48,529 bases of DNA, taken from positions 1 to 48,529 of the forward strand of contig JAUYMY010000018.1 in NCBI GenBank assembly GCA_030699385.1. Reading direction: 5' to 3'. Position numbers and translations under genes: made by a program. Positions 34,253 through 43,672 of this stretch are shown piece by piece (position 1 is the first letter of the stretch; every line of letters starts with the position of its first letter). The notes below the pieces were generated by a model. The model saw only the letters and a list, made by a program, of their open reading frames with translations, was not told the origin of the DNA and searched no databases. Origin of the DNA: Methylobacter sp. GTDB lineage: Bacteria; Pseudomonadota; Gammaproteobacteria; Methylococcales; Methylomonadaceae.

Positions 34253-34386
34253 GGCGGTTTCTGCGTTTGTTGTCGCCGCTTAATCGTGCCGGACAAGCGC
34301 TAACTCCAGCTGCAAACACAAATAGCGCTACGCCTTGGTCACCTGTTTTCGTTATCATGATGCTTTTTCTTTGATGACGCCTGTCC

Positions 34387-37263
34387 ATGTCTTTTCTTAA
34401 AAATCTTGAGCCCGAATTTGCTGCATTGCCTGATCCGTTGCGGTCGGCGGTTATTGTTTCGTTGACCACATGGCATGAGCAGGTTGCTGGGCTTAATGCC
34501 ACTCTTGCAGCGACGCCGGCGTTTAATGCCGCTATCGCCAAGGTCTGGTGTTGCAGTCCGTTTATTGCTGAAAGTTGTTTGCGCAAGCCTGACTTGCTGG
34601 TTGATTTACTCAATTCCGGTGATTTGTCGTCTCTTTATCACGAGAGCACTTATGTCGAAAAACTGGCGCAAACGCCGGTCGCCTCGCAAACCGAATTGAT
34701 GCTGAAACTGCGCCAGTTCCGCTGCCGGGAAATGGTTAGAATTGCCTGGCGCGATTTGGCGGGTTGGTCTGAATTGGCTGAAACGCTGGCCGATTTGTCG
34801 CATCTGGCCGATGCCTGCATTCAATACGCGCTGGATTTTCTGTATCAGGAAGCGACCGATTTACGCGGTACGCCGTTATTGAGTGATGGCAGTCCGCAAC
34901 AGATTGTGGTGCTGGGCATGGGCAAATTAGGCGCTTATGAGCTGAATTATTCGTCTGACATCGACCTGATTTTTGCCTACCCGGAAGATGGCGTATTAGC
35001 TGACAGGAAAGAAACCAGTTATGGCGAATTTTTTACCAAGCTGTGCCGCAATCTGGTCAAAGTGCTGGATGAAATCACTGTCGATGGTTTTGTGTTCCGC
35101 ACCGACATCCGCTTGCGGCCTTATGGCGACAGCGGCCCGATTATCATGACTTTTGACGGCATGGAAAATTATTACCAAACCCAGGCGCGGGAATGGGAAC
35201 GTTACGCGATGATCAAGGTGCGTCAGGTTGCCGGGGATTTTAAATCCGGCGCGCAGTTGATGGCGATGTTCAGGCCGTTTGTGTATCGGCGTTATTTGGA
35301 TTACGGCGCGTTTGAAGAACTGCGTTCGCTGAAGGCGCAAATCACTCAGGAATTACGCCGTAAAGACCGCATGGAAAATATCAAATTAGGGCCGGGCGGC
35401 ATCCGTGAAATTGAATTTATCGGCCAGGCTTTTCAGTTGATACGTGGCGGCACCGATAAGGCCTTGCAAATCCGGCCTATTATGGATGTGTTGCACTTGC
35501 TCGGCGACATGGAATTATTGACACAACACGATGCCGAGCAATTACAGCAATCCTATCGTTTTTTGCGTCGGGTGGAAAACCATATACAGCAATATCAAGA
35601 CCGGCAAACCCACGATTTGCCGACCGGCGATTTAGCCCGGCAAAGCCTGGCTTATTCGCTGGATTATGCCGATTGGGCTGATTTTAAACAGCATTTGGAT
35701 AAAGTCAGAAAGCAGGTGCATGAAGTGTTCGAGCAGGTTTTTTCGTTATCGAAAGCGGAGACTTCGCCGCGTGCGCTGAACACCGAAAAAATCTGGATGG
35801 CAGTGGCTGATGACGCGGAATTGTTCGAGCATTTAAGCGACTGCGGCATTGATAAGGCGGATGCTGTGCTGGCCGCGCTGAAGGCGTTTAAAAATTCCGT
35901 TGCAGTGAAACGCTTGACCAGCAAAGGTGCGGGCGTGTTGGATAGATTAATACCGCAATTAATCGCGGCCATGAACTCGGTCGATAATGCCGGTGAAACC
36001 TTGTTGCGTATCCTTGGCTTGTTCGAGGCGGTTGCCGGGCGTAATGTGTATTTAGCCTTATTGGCGGAAAATCCCGGCGCCTTGGCGCAGCTGATTAAAT
36101 TGTCCTCGGCCAGTCCGTGGATTTGCGCTTATTTAGCGCAGTATCCGGTGTTGTTCGACGAATTGCTCGATACCCGCTCCTTGTACGAACCGCTGAAAAA
36201 GGCTGATTTGGATGTGCAGCTTAAGGCTTTGTTGGCATCGGTTGAAATTCAGGATCTAGAGCAATTAATGGTGGTGTTGCGCCAGTTTAAACAGCTCAAT
36301 GTCTTGCGAGTGGCGGCTGCCGATATTATGGGCGCCATTCCGTTGATGGTGGTCAGCGATTATCTGACTTATATCGCTGAAAGCATCGTCGATCATGTGG
36401 TCGAGCGCGCCTGGCTGATGTTGACTGAAAAGCACGGTTTGCCGCCTGCCACCGACAATGCGTCGATCAACTTTGCGGTCATTGGTTTCGGTAAATTGGG
36501 CGGTATTGAGCTGGGTTATGGTTCGGATTTGGATTTGGTGTTTTTGTATGATTGCCCGGACGGTCATGCGATGACCGGCGGCATCAAGCCGATTGCCTGC
36601 GCCCAGTTTTATGGCCGCTTGGGGCTAAAAGTCCGGCATATACTCGACACCAAGATGCTGTCCGGCGTGCTTTATGAAGTCGATATGCGTTTGCGCCCGA
36701 ATGGCGATTCCGGCTTGCTGGTCTGCCATATCAACGCCTACGAAGAATACCTGAAAAATCAGGCCTGGACCTGGGAATTGCAAGCCTTGGTCAGAGGGCG
36801 CTTTATTGCCGGTGATGCGCAATTGAAAGCCCAGTATGAAGCGATTCGCAGCCGGATTTTGAGTCTGCCCAGAGAAACTGAGACGTTGAAAACGGAAGTC
36901 CGCGAGATGCGCGAGAAAATGCGTGAGGCGCTCGCCACTACCGCTAAGGACACGTTTGACTTAAAACAAAGCAAAGGCGGTATTGCTGATATTGAGTTTA
37001 TAGTACAATTCGGCGTTTTGGATCAGGCGTCCCTTAATCCCGCGCTAACCACTTACACCGACAATGTCAGGTTATTGGAAGGTTTGCAGGCGCAGGGTTT
37101 TATCTCGGCAGCCGATGCCTTAACGCTGAAGACCGCCTATTGCAGTTACCGCGATTTTGGCCATAAACAGGTCTTGCAGGGCGACAAGGCGGTGATCGCC
37201 GAGTCCGAAGTCGCCAAAATCAGCGCTGAAGTTGAGCGGATTTGGCGTGAGTATATGGAATAA
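34387..37263 (+). CDS. glnE: Glutamine synthetase adenylyltransferase / adenylyl-removing enzyme
   Basis: Bifunctional GlnE, 958 residues, adds AMP to or removes it from glutamine synthetase in response to PII and glutamine. Two nucleotidyltransferase domains are visible: the N-terminal one with GMGKLGAYELNYSSDIDLIF (about 177-196) and the C-terminal one with GFGKLGGIELGYGSDLDLVF (about 702-721), each holding the GxGKLGGxELxxxSDxDL signature. Helical regulatory segments between and after them include LGPGGIREIEFI and SKGGIADIEFIVQ. The length is that of the E. coli enzyme (946 residues). It is followed by ilvE after a 62-base gap. No special control site was seen. Confidence 0.97.
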   Translation: MSFLKNLEPEFAALPDPLRSAVIVSLTTWHEQVAGLNATLAATPAFNAAIAKVWCCSPFIAESCLRKPDLLVDLLNSGDLSSLYHESTYVEKLAQTPVASQTELMLKLRQFRCREMVRIAWRDLAGWSELAETLADLSHLADACIQYALDFLYQEATDLRGTPLLSDGSPQQIVVLGMGKLGAYELNYSSDIDLIFAYPEDGVLADRKETSYGEFFTKLCRNLVKVLDEITVDGFVFRTDIRLRPYGDSGPIIMTFDGMENYYQTQAREWERYAMIKVRQVAGDFKSGAQLMAMFRPFVYRRYLDYGAFEELRSLKAQITQELRRKDRMENIKLGPGGIREIEFIGQAFQLIRGGTDKALQIRPIMDVLHLLGDMELLTQHDAEQLQQSYRFLRRVENHIQQYQDRQTHDLPTGDLARQSLAYSLDYADWADFKQHLDKVRKQVHEVFEQVFSLSKAETSPRALNTEKIWMAVADDAELFEHLSDCGIDKADAVLAALKAFKNSVAVKRLTSKGAGVLDRLIPQLIAAMNSVDNAGETLLRILGLFEAVAGRNVYLALLAENPGALAQLIKLSSASPWICAYLAQYPVLFDELLDTRSLYEPLKKADLDVQLKALLASVEIQDLEQLMVVLRQFKQLNVLRVAAADIMGAIPLMVVSDYLTYIAESIVDHVVERAWLMLTEKHGLPPATDNASINFAVIGFGKLGGIELGYGSDLDLVFLYDCPDGHAMTGGIKPIACAQFYGRLGLKVRHILDTKMLSGVLYEVDMRLRPNGDSGLLVCHINAYEEYLKNQAWTWELQALVRGRFIAGDAQLKAQYEAIRSRILSLPRETETLKTEVREMREKMREALATTAKDTFDLKQSKGGIADIEFIVQFGVLDQASLNPALTTYTDNVRLLEGLQAQGFISAADALTLKTAYCSYRDFGHKQVLQGDKAVIAESEVAKISAEVERIWREYME

Positions 37264-37325
37264 ATTTTGCCCACTCGTGGACAAAGATGTAATAGTTACT
37301 AATCATTAATTTTGGAGAAACAACA

Positions 37326-38249
37326 ATGACGATGGACGACAGAGATGGCGTTATTTGGCTGGATGGCAAGTGGGTTGAGTGGCGCGACGCTAAAGTCCAT
37401 GTGTTGACGCATACCTTGCATTACGGCTTGGGCGTGTTTGAGGGCATACGCGCCTATCACGCGGAAAAAGGCACGGCGATTTTCAGGATGCAGGAACATA
37501 CCGACCGGCTGTTCCGTTCGGCGCATATCATGAACATGAAGATGCCTTTCGATAAAGACCAGCTGAACGAGGCGCACCGCGATGCGGTTGCCAAAAACAA
37601 TCTGGACAGCGCTTATATCCGCAGCATGTGTTTTTACGGTTCAGAAGGCATGGGACTTCGGGCTGATAATTTAAAAGTTCATGTGATGGTTGCGGCCTGG
37701 TCGTGGGGTGCTTATTTGGGCGCGGACAGTATCGAGCACGGTATTCGTATCCGCACCTCGTCATATACCCGCAACCATCACAACAGCACCATGTGCAAAG
37801 CCAAAGCCAACGGCAATTACATCAATTCGATTTTGGCGTTACAAGAAGCCCTGTCCAATGGCTACGATGAAGCGTTGATGCTGGATCACGAAGGTTTCGC
37901 CGCAGAAGGCAGCGCGGAAAATCTGTTTATTGTGCGTAACGGTAAAATCTACACGCCTGAAACGACCTCCGCATTGGAAGGCATTACCCGCGATACCGTC
38001 ATGATCATAGCCCGGGAGCAAGGTTATGAAGTGATTGAAAAACGTATCACCCGCGATGAAATTTATGTCGCCGATGAAGCTTTTTTTACCGGTTCAGCGG
38101 CTGAAGTGACACCGATTAGAGAGCTGGATAACCGCGCCATAGGTACCGGTAGCCGTGGGCCGATTACCGAGCAATTACAGTCGTTGTATTTCGATTATGT
38201 GCATGGCCGTCGGGACGACCATGCCGATTGGCTGACTTACGTCGCTTAA
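37326..38249 (+). CDS. ilvE: Branched-chain amino acid aminotransferase
   Basis: A 307-residue fold-type IV PLP enzyme that transfers the amino group between glutamate and the 2-oxo acids of valine, leucine and isoleucine. Landmarks: WLDGKWVEWRDAKVHVLTH, HYGLGVFEGIRAY, YIRSMCFYG, KAKANGNYINSILA with the Schiff-base Lys160, GFAAEGSAENLFIV and FFTGSAAEVTPIRELD. The length matches E. coli IlvE (309 residues). A GGAG site precedes the ATG by seven bases. It lies between glnE and the LPS locus on the same strand. Confidence 0.95.
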   Translation: MTMDDRDGVIWLDGKWVEWRDAKVHVLTHTLHYGLGVFEGIRAYHAEKGTAIFRMQEHTDRLFRSAHIMNMKMPFDKDQLNEAHRDAVAKNNLDSAYIRSMCFYGSEGMGLRADNLKVHVMVAAWSWGAYLGADSIEHGIRIRTSSYTRNHHNSTMCKAKANGNYINSILALQEALSNGYDEALMLDHEGFAAEGSAENLFIVRNGKIYTPETTSALEGITRDTVMIIAREQGYEVIEKRITRDEIYVADEAFFTGSAAEVTPIRELDNRAIGTGSRGPITEQLQSLYFDYVHGRRDDHADWLTYVA

Positions 38250-38279
38250 GCTCGGTTATGCCAAAATCCTCAGGAACGA

Positions 38280-38303
38280 TAGTGGGAGCGGCCACCCGGC
38301 CGC
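38280..38303. repeat. GC-rich palindrome between ilvE and waaF
   Basis: GTGGGAGCGGCCACCCGGCCGC contains the inverted repeat GCGGCC-ACC-CGGCCGC. It is a compact REP-like hairpin in the 73-base gap and lies only about 20 bases ahead of the waaF start codon, where it could hamper read-through or translation. Confidence 0.5.
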
Positions 38304-38322
38304 GAACAGTACGCGTAAAACT

Positions 38323-39354
38323 TTGAACAAATATCCCAAGATTCTAGTCGTCGGCCCGTCCTGGGTCGGCGATATGGTGATGGCGCAAAGCCTGTTTATC
38401 GCGCTGAAAAATAGCCATCCAGGTTGTCAAATCGATGTGTTAGCGCCAGCCTGGACTTTATCCCTGCTGGAAACAATGCCCGAAGTCAGCAAGGCCATTG
38501 CCATATCGCTGCCGCGCGGCAAGTTTGGTTTGATGGCGCGTATCAAGCTGGGCTTGAGTTTGCGCTCGGAAGGCTACGATCAGGCTATTTTACTGCCCAA
38601 TACCTGGAAATCTGCGCTAACACCTTTTTTTGCCAACATCCCTATTCGTACGGGTTACCTCGGCGAATGCCGATGGGGATTGCTGAACGACATCAGGAAG
38701 CTGGATAAACGTGTATTGACCATGACAGTGCAGCGTTTCGTCGCCTTGGGTTTGCCCCTTGATGCGCCGCTGCCGCCGGTCTGTCCACAACCTGCGTTAA
38801 GTATCAGCCAAGACCGGCAACAGGCGGTTATCGAACAATTCAAGCTGGCGCTAAACACCGCCTCGGTAAACATATTGGCCTTATGCCCCGGCGCCGAATA
38901 CGGCCCGGCAAAGCGTTGGCCTGCTCAGTATTATGCCGACGTTGCCCGGCATAAAATCGCCCAAGGCTGGCAAGTTTGGCTGTTTGGTTCGGCTAAAGAC
39001 CAAGCCGATGCCGCGCAAATTAATAGCGAAACGTCCGGGCGGTGTACTGATTTTACCGGCAGAACGTCACTTGCCGAAGCGGTGGATTTGATGTCGCTGG
39101 CCACTGCGGTGATTAGCAATGATTCAGGTTTGATGCATGTTGCAGCGGCTCTGAACAAAAAAGTGATTGCTATTTACGGCTCATCCGATCCGGATTTTAC
39201 CCCGCCGTTAAATGACAAAGCTCATATTATTTCGTTAAATCTCGACTGTGCGCCCTGTTTTAAGCGCGAATGCCCGCTAGGCCACAGTCAGTGCCTAACC
39301 GGCATCATGCCTGAACAGGTGCTCGATGCCATGAGTCGTGACTCGAATGTTTAA
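38323..39354 (+). CDS. waaF: LPS heptosyltransferase II
   Basis: A GT9-family inner-membrane-associated enzyme (343 residues) that adds the second L-glycero-D-manno-heptose to the LPS inner core using ADP-heptose. Family features: KILVVGPSWVGDMVMAQSLF at the N-terminus, LCPGAEYGPAKRWPAQYYAD and FGSAKDQADA in the donor-binding half. The segment NDSGLMHVAAALNKKVIAIYGSSDP and a Cys-rich CAPCFKRECPLGHSQCLTGI close to the end are typical of WaaF. The only suitable start is TTG at 38323; no strong ribosome site precedes it. It opens the LPS core locus on this strand. Confidence 0.94.
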   Translation: MNKYPKILVVGPSWVGDMVMAQSLFIALKNSHPGCQIDVLAPAWTLSLLETMPEVSKAIAISLPRGKFGLMARIKLGLSLRSEGYDQAILLPNTWKSALTPFFANIPIRTGYLGECRWGLLNDIRKLDKRVLTMTVQRFVALGLPLDAPLPPVCPQPALSISQDRQQAVIEQFKLALNTASVNILALCPGAEYGPAKRWPAQYYADVARHKIAQGWQVWLFGSAKDQADAAQINSETSGRCTDFTGRTSLAEAVDLMSLATAVISNDSGLMHVAAALNKKVIAIYGSSDPDFTPPLNDKAHIISLNLDCAPCFKRECPLGHSQCLTGIMPEQVLDAMSRDSNV

Positions 39355-39423
39355 AGATGTGTCTAGCTACAAACCGTTTTAAATAAGCTCGGTAACTTCT
39401 CATTAATCACAGGCAAAAATATA

Positions 39424-39461
39424 TCAGCACGAAGAATGAAACTTCGTGGTCTTCGTGCTGA
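39424..39461. repeat. CACGAA-family hairpin
   Basis: TCAGCACGAAGA (39424-39435) pairs exactly with TCTTCGTGCTGA (39450-39461). It occupies the gap between waaF and the next glycosyltransferase and shares GCACGAAGA with the hairpin at 29601-29648. Confidence 0.7.
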
Positions 39462-39513
39462 ATATGAAATAACTTAGGCCATTGCCCATGTTTTTTAATT
39501 AAAGGAAGTTATT

Positions 39514-40620
39514 TTGCCTGAATACATTAACTTGCAAACTACGGCAACGCCGGTGTTTACCTCATCCTCATTTGATGTGATACAGGTGGTGCGCCGTTAT
39601 GGCCCGGTAGGCGGGATGGAGCGTTATGTGTGGGAATTGACGCATGAGCTTCAGCGGCTCGGCTATCGAGTCAGTGTGATTTGCGAGCGTTGCCATGTCG
39701 AACCGCCGCAAGGAATAACGGTGCATGAACTTGGTGAAATTGCACCGCGCCCACGCTGGTTGTCATTATTGCGCTTTAGCGGGCGCGTTGCCCGGTGGCT
39801 GGAGCATAACCCCCATCCCAACAGCTTAATCCATAGCCATGAACGACTAGGTTGCCATCATGTCACTACCTTTCACGGCCCGCCTTTTGCCACAGTTTTT
39901 GATAAACCTTGGTGGCGGCTGCTGTCGTTGCGTGTTGCCATGCAGTTATTTTTGGAGCGCCGCGAGTTGTCTGTATCGCGTTATGTGGTGCCGAATTCTG
40001 AGTTTATCAAACAACGTTTGGCGTATTATTATCCTGAGCTGGCGCATAAGTTGGCCGTGCCAATTGTGCCAGGCGTGTCGGCAAGCGTCTGTCGTGAATT
40101 TCGTGCTGTTCCTGCTGACGGTGGTGTTGTCGGTTTCGTCGGCAAAGAATGGCAACGCAAAGGCTTGCCTTGGGCTGTTGAAATTATTGCGGCATTACGC
40201 CGCACTCGACCTCATTTACAGTTTTATGTCATCGGCCCTGCTGCTGCCGATATACAGCATTTGTTTGCTGAGTGGCAAGGCGGCTATCAATTAATGGGCT
40301 GGTGCGGACAGGCGCATTACGCTGAGTTTGATGTATTGCTGCACCCGGCTAAAGCAGAACCTTATGGCATGGTCATCAGCGAGGCGATGGCCGCTAAAGT
40401 GCCGGTGCTTATTTCCGATGTGTGCGGTGCTGCAATGCATCTGACAGCGGATTCAGGGGCAGTATTGGCGCTATCCGCATCTCTGGAAACGTGGGTTGAT
40501 GCGCTTGAACAGCAATTAAACCGTAATGAAGCCGTGCCACAATTTAAACGCAGTTGGCGCGAGGTGGCGCAACAATATGAGATAATATATCGCGAAATTT
40601 TTAAGGCTGGTTTGAGCTGA
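39514..40620 (+). CDS. Glycosyltransferase family 4, LPS core type
   Basis: A 368-residue GT-B fold glycosyltransferase probably working on the LPS core at the cytoplasmic face. Landmarks: VVRRYGPVGGMERYVWELTH (acceptor side), HSHERLGCHHVTTFHGPP and VPNSEFIKQRLAYYYPE. The donor side has VGFVGKEWQRKGLPWAVEII and HPAKAEPYGMVISEAMA, which contains the EPYGMVISEA catalytic motif of retaining GT4 enzymes. The sugar cannot be told from the sequence. The start is TTG at 39514 with AAGGAAG at a good distance. The MITE copy 2 follows it. Confidence 0.88.
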   Translation: MPEYINLQTTATPVFTSSSFDVIQVVRRYGPVGGMERYVWELTHELQRLGYRVSVICERCHVEPPQGITVHELGEIAPRPRWLSLLRFSGRVARWLEHNPHPNSLIHSHERLGCHHVTTFHGPPFATVFDKPWWRLLSLRVAMQLFLERRELSVSRYVVPNSEFIKQRLAYYYPELAHKLAVPIVPGVSASVCREFRAVPADGGVVGFVGKEWQRKGLPWAVEIIAALRRTRPHLQFYVIGPAAADIQHLFAEWQGGYQLMGWCGQAHYAEFDVLLHPAKAEPYGMVISEAMAAKVPVLISDVCGAAMHLTADSGAVLALSASLETWVDALEQQLNRNEAVPQFKRSWREVAQQYEIIYREIFKAGLS

Positions 40621-40667
40621 GTAAAGAGCTAATGATTGAAGGCTGTCTGTGATAAAAATGGATTACA

Positions 40668-40832
40668 GTAACTATTCAGCGAAAATAGAAATAGAACACG
40701 GATAGCACGGATGGGACAGATTTTTTTTGACTGTGCTGTGCTTTTAATCAGTGATTATCCGTTTAATCCGTGTCGCCTACTTTTGGCAGCCGTGTTCTAT
40801 TTAGTCATTTTTAACAATCCCTGAGTAGTTAC
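40668..40832. mobile_element. MITE-like element, copy 2, inverted
   Basis: A 165-bp relative of the element at 4613-4761, in the opposite orientation. The termini are GTAACTATTCAGCG and, at the right, CTGAGTAGTTAC. Inner blocks shared with copy 1 include AGAACACGGATAGCAC, CCGTGTTCTATTT and, on the complementary strand, ACGGATAATCACTGATTAAA. The flanks GGATTACA (40660-40667) and AAATTACA (40833-40840) agree at the last six of eight bases, consistent with an older target-site duplication. It separates the GT4 gene from the ligase gene. Confidence 0.75.
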
Positions 40833-40869
40833 AAATTACACAAGCAAATTTTGTTGTAAAAAAATATAA

Positions 40870-42078
40870 ATGATAATGGCTAAAGCGCTCGGAAAAATAC
40901 ACGAAATGGCGAATAAAACGGGCGGTATTTTTACAGCACTGTTTATCGTGAGCATTTATTTGTCTACTAGTTTGTCGACTATTTTATCGATGGTCTTAGG
41001 CTTATTATGGCTGCTTTCCGGTCAGTTTATTAGTTTGCCAAAATTGTTAAAAAATTATCCGGTGGCATTGTGGTCATTACTATTATATGGCTGTTTTATT
41101 GCGGGTATGAGTTATGGTAATGCCGAAGGTAGCGAGGCCTTTACTATGATTATTAAATACCGGAAGTTATTTTTTATCCCCGTTTTGATTTCATTTCTGA
41201 TGATAGGGCGTTATCGCTATTGGTCTTGGAATGCGTTTATTGTAGCTTCCGTTGCTACATTGTTAATATCTTATTTAATGGATTTTGGCCTGCTTGAGTT
41301 AAATAAGCAGGGTGATCCTTGCTTTAAGAGCCGAATTACCCACAGTATTTTAATCGCTTTCTTTGCCTTTTTTTGTATGCACAAGATATATGACGATAAG
41401 CGTTATGCAAAACTGTATTTAATGGCATGGCTGTTGTGTTTATATAATCTTTTTTTTATTGTCGAAGGCCGTACCGGACAATTGATTATTATTGGGTTAA
41501 TCTTGTTATTCGCGGTGCAACGGTTGACGATTAAGCAATGCCTGCTTACTGTGGTGGCCGTCGCCGTCTTATTAACTGCATTCATTGATTTTTCCGATAA
41601 AGCTAAGCGTATCGCTGAGGGTTTTGATAATACACAAGCCTATTTGCAACCCGTCCCAGAACAAACCGAATCATCTATGGGGCAGCGTTACACTTTTTGG
41701 AAGTATTCATTAAAGCTAATGGCTGAAAAGCCTTTGCTGGGGCATGGCACGGGTGCATTTAATAAAGAATATCAGCGTATTGCAATGGGCGAACAGTTTA
41801 TAACACAAAACCCGCATAACGAGTTTTTCATGGTCGGTGTTCAGTTAGGCTTATTAGGTTTACTGGTGTACTTGGGCTTTCTCGCAAGTCAGTTTTATTA
41901 TGCACGGCTGTTACCCGATAATGAAAAATGGCTTGCTCAAGGCTTGCTGATGACATTACTTATTACCAGTTTATTTAATACGCCCTTTTTTGATCAAACT
42001 GAAGGCCATTGGTTTGCTGGTATGATAGCCCTGTGTTTTTCCTCCCTTGGTTCAGTGAATAAATCATGCTCAGCATAA
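40870..42078 (+). CDS. waaL: O-antigen ligase family membrane protein
   Basis: A 402-residue polytopic inner-membrane protein of the WaaL/O-antigen-ligase type, which joins O-polysaccharide to lipid A-core on the periplasmic side. About ten to twelve hydrophobic helices are visible, e.g. TALFIVSIYLSTSLSTILSM, LIIIGLILLFAVQRLTI and EFFMVGVQLGLLGLLVYLGF. The large periplasmic loop with GHGTGAFNKEY and QNPHNEFF corresponds to the Wzy_C signature, and RTGQLI is also typical. The start could be the ATG at 40870 or 40876. It overlaps the next gene by 13 bases. The symbol is by family; a polymerase cannot be fully excluded. Confidence 0.82.
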   Translation: MIMAKALGKIHEMANKTGGIFTALFIVSIYLSTSLSTILSMVLGLLWLLSGQFISLPKLLKNYPVALWSLLLYGCFIAGMSYGNAEGSEAFTMIIKYRKLFFIPVLISFLMIGRYRYWSWNAFIVASVATLLISYLMDFGLLELNKQGDPCFKSRITHSILIAFFAFFCMHKIYDDKRYAKLYLMAWLLCLYNLFFIVEGRTGQLIIIGLILLFAVQRLTIKQCLLTVVAVAVLLTAFIDFSDKAKRIAEGFDNTQAYLQPVPEQTESSMGQRYTFWKYSLKLMAEKPLLGHGTGAFNKEYQRIAMGEQFITQNPHNEFFMVGVQLGLLGLLVYLGFLASQFYYARLLPDNEKWLAQGLLMTLLITSLFNTPFFDQTEGHWFAGMIALCFSSLGSVNKSCSA

Positions 42079-42815
42079 TCATCATTACTAAAAATGAAGC
42101 ATCTCATATAGCGAGGTGCATGGAATCGGTGTCGTGGGCGGATGAAATTATTGTGCTGGATTCTGGCAGTCATGATGACACCGTGGCAATTTGCAGGCAA
42201 TTCACCGATAAAGTATATCAAACCGATTGGCCGGGTTTCGGTATTCAAAAACAACGTGCGTTAGATAAAGCCGGCGGCGATTGGGTTTTATCGATTGATG
42301 CTGACGAAGTGGTCACGCCGGAATTAAGATTGGAAATTGAACAGGCGCTGCAACAATCTGAATGTCAGGGCTATGAAATCCCGCGTCTTTCCAGCTATTG
42401 CGGCAGGCAAATGCGCCATGGCGGTTGGTGGCCGGATTATGTGCTTAGGTTATTTCGTCGTGATTGCGGGCAGTTTACTGATTCCGTGGTACATGAGCGC
42501 ATTGTGGTTCAGGGGCAAATTGGACGGCTAACAACTCCTTTTTTACATGATGCTTTCGTTAATTTGGATGAGGTTTTGCATAAAGTGAACGCCTATTCAA
42601 GCTTGGGCGCGGACATGCTTTATCAACGCGGCGTCCGCTCGTCGTTGAGCAAAGCCATTTTAAAGGCGCTGTGGACATTTTTGCGTACTTATTGCCTTAA
42701 AGCCGCTATTTTGGATGGGCGGCAAGGTTTGATGTTGTCTATTTCCAATGCTGAAGGCGCTTATTATAAATATCTGAAATTGATGGAACTGCAAAACCGG
42801 CAGCCGGATCGGTAA
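42066..42815 (+). CDS. Glycosyltransferase family 2, WaaE/KdtX-like
   Basis: A 249-residue GT-A glycosyltransferase similar to WaaE/KdtX core enzymes (beta-1,4-glucosyltransferase in some Enterobacteria). Features: N-terminal LSIIIITKNEASHIARCMES, the pair ADEIIVLDSGSHDDT, the DxD-like metal site LSIDADEVV, WWPDYVLRLFRR and a membrane-associated C-terminal part. It begins inside the end of the ligase gene (13-base overlap) and its stop shares one base with the next start, so translation is coupled through three genes. Confidence 0.85.
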   Translation: MLSIIIITKNEASHIARCMESVSWADEIIVLDSGSHDDTVAICRQFTDKVYQTDWPGFGIQKQRALDKAGGDWVLSIDADEVVTPELRLEIEQALQQSECQGYEIPRLSSYCGRQMRHGGWWPDYVLRLFRRDCGQFTDSVVHERIVVQGQIGRLTTPFLHDAFVNLDEVLHKVNAYSSLGADMLYQRGVRSSLSKAILKALWTFLRTYCLKAAILDGRQGLMLSISNAEGAYYKYLKLMELQNRQPDR

Positions 42816-43639
42816 TGATGTTAATTTCTGTGATTGTAACGACCTATAACTGGCCGGCGGCATTAGAGCGCTGCTTGGATAGTTTGTTTGCCCAGTGTGA
42901 TACCGCGTTTGAAATTATTATTGCCGATGACGGTTCTAGTGCGGCCAATCAAGCCTTAGTTGAGGCTTATTGCGCCGCTAGTCCCTTGCCTATCCGCTAT
43001 CTTCATCATGAAGATCAGGGCTTTAGGGCGGGAACTATTCGCAATAAGGCGGTTGCCGCGAGTCGGGGTGATTATTTGCTGTTTATCGATGGCGATTGTG
43101 TTTGCCGCACTGATTTTATCGCCCGGCATCGACGCTTAGCGGAAGTCGGCTATTTTGTGCCGGGCAATAGGGTGCTGTTAAATGCCGCATTTACCCAGGA
43201 CGTTATCGAGCAGCAGATTGCTTTACAGCAAAAAACGCTCAGTTATTTTATTGCGCTACGCTTACAAAAAAAGATTAACCGGATTTTGCCTTTTGTTCGG
43301 CTGCCTTTAGGCCGGATAAGAAAATTGCAGTCGCGCAAATGGCAAAAGGCGATGACCTGTAATTTAGCGCTATGGCGCAGTGATTTTTTGCAGGTTAATG
43401 GTTTTGATGAGCTTTTTGAAGGCTGGGGTTATGAAGATTCCGATCTGGTGATTCGTTTGATTCACGCCGGCATTAAGCGCAAGGAAGGGCGGTTTGCGGC
43501 GCCCGTGCTGCATTTATGGCATCGGCATTATGATAAAAGCAAGCAAGACCTTAATTATCAACGCTTGATGGAGCGTCTGGCGCAGCGCGATTTTATCGTT
43601 GCAACGCAAGGCGTTTCCCAGTATTTAGGCGTTAGCTGA
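42815..43639 (+). CDS. Glycosyltransferase family 2, galactosyltransferase-like
   Basis: A 274-residue GT-A enzyme. The N-terminus SVIVTTYNWPAALERCLDSL, IIADDGSSAANQ and LLFIDGDCVCR (DxD-type site) belong to GT2. The C-terminal FDELFEGWGYEDSDLVIRLI is the galactosyltransferase-type (Glyco_transf_7C) acceptor segment. It probably adds a hexose to the LPS core. The start overlaps the previous stop (TAATG). msbA follows after 33 bases. Confidence 0.87.
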   Translation: MMLISVIVTTYNWPAALERCLDSLFAQCDTAFEIIIADDGSSAANQALVEAYCAASPLPIRYLHHEDQGFRAGTIRNKAVAASRGDYLLFIDGDCVCRTDFIARHRRLAEVGYFVPGNRVLLNAAFTQDVIEQQIALQQKTLSYFIALRLQKKINRILPFVRLPLGRIRKLQSRKWQKAMTCNLALWRSDFLQVNGFDELFEGWGYEDSDLVIRLIHAGIKRKEGRFAAPVLHLWHRHYDKSKQDLNYQRLMERLAQRDFIVATQGVSQYLGVS

Positions 43640-43672
43640 ATAGCAGCATCCGTTAATAAAATTTTCAAAAAT

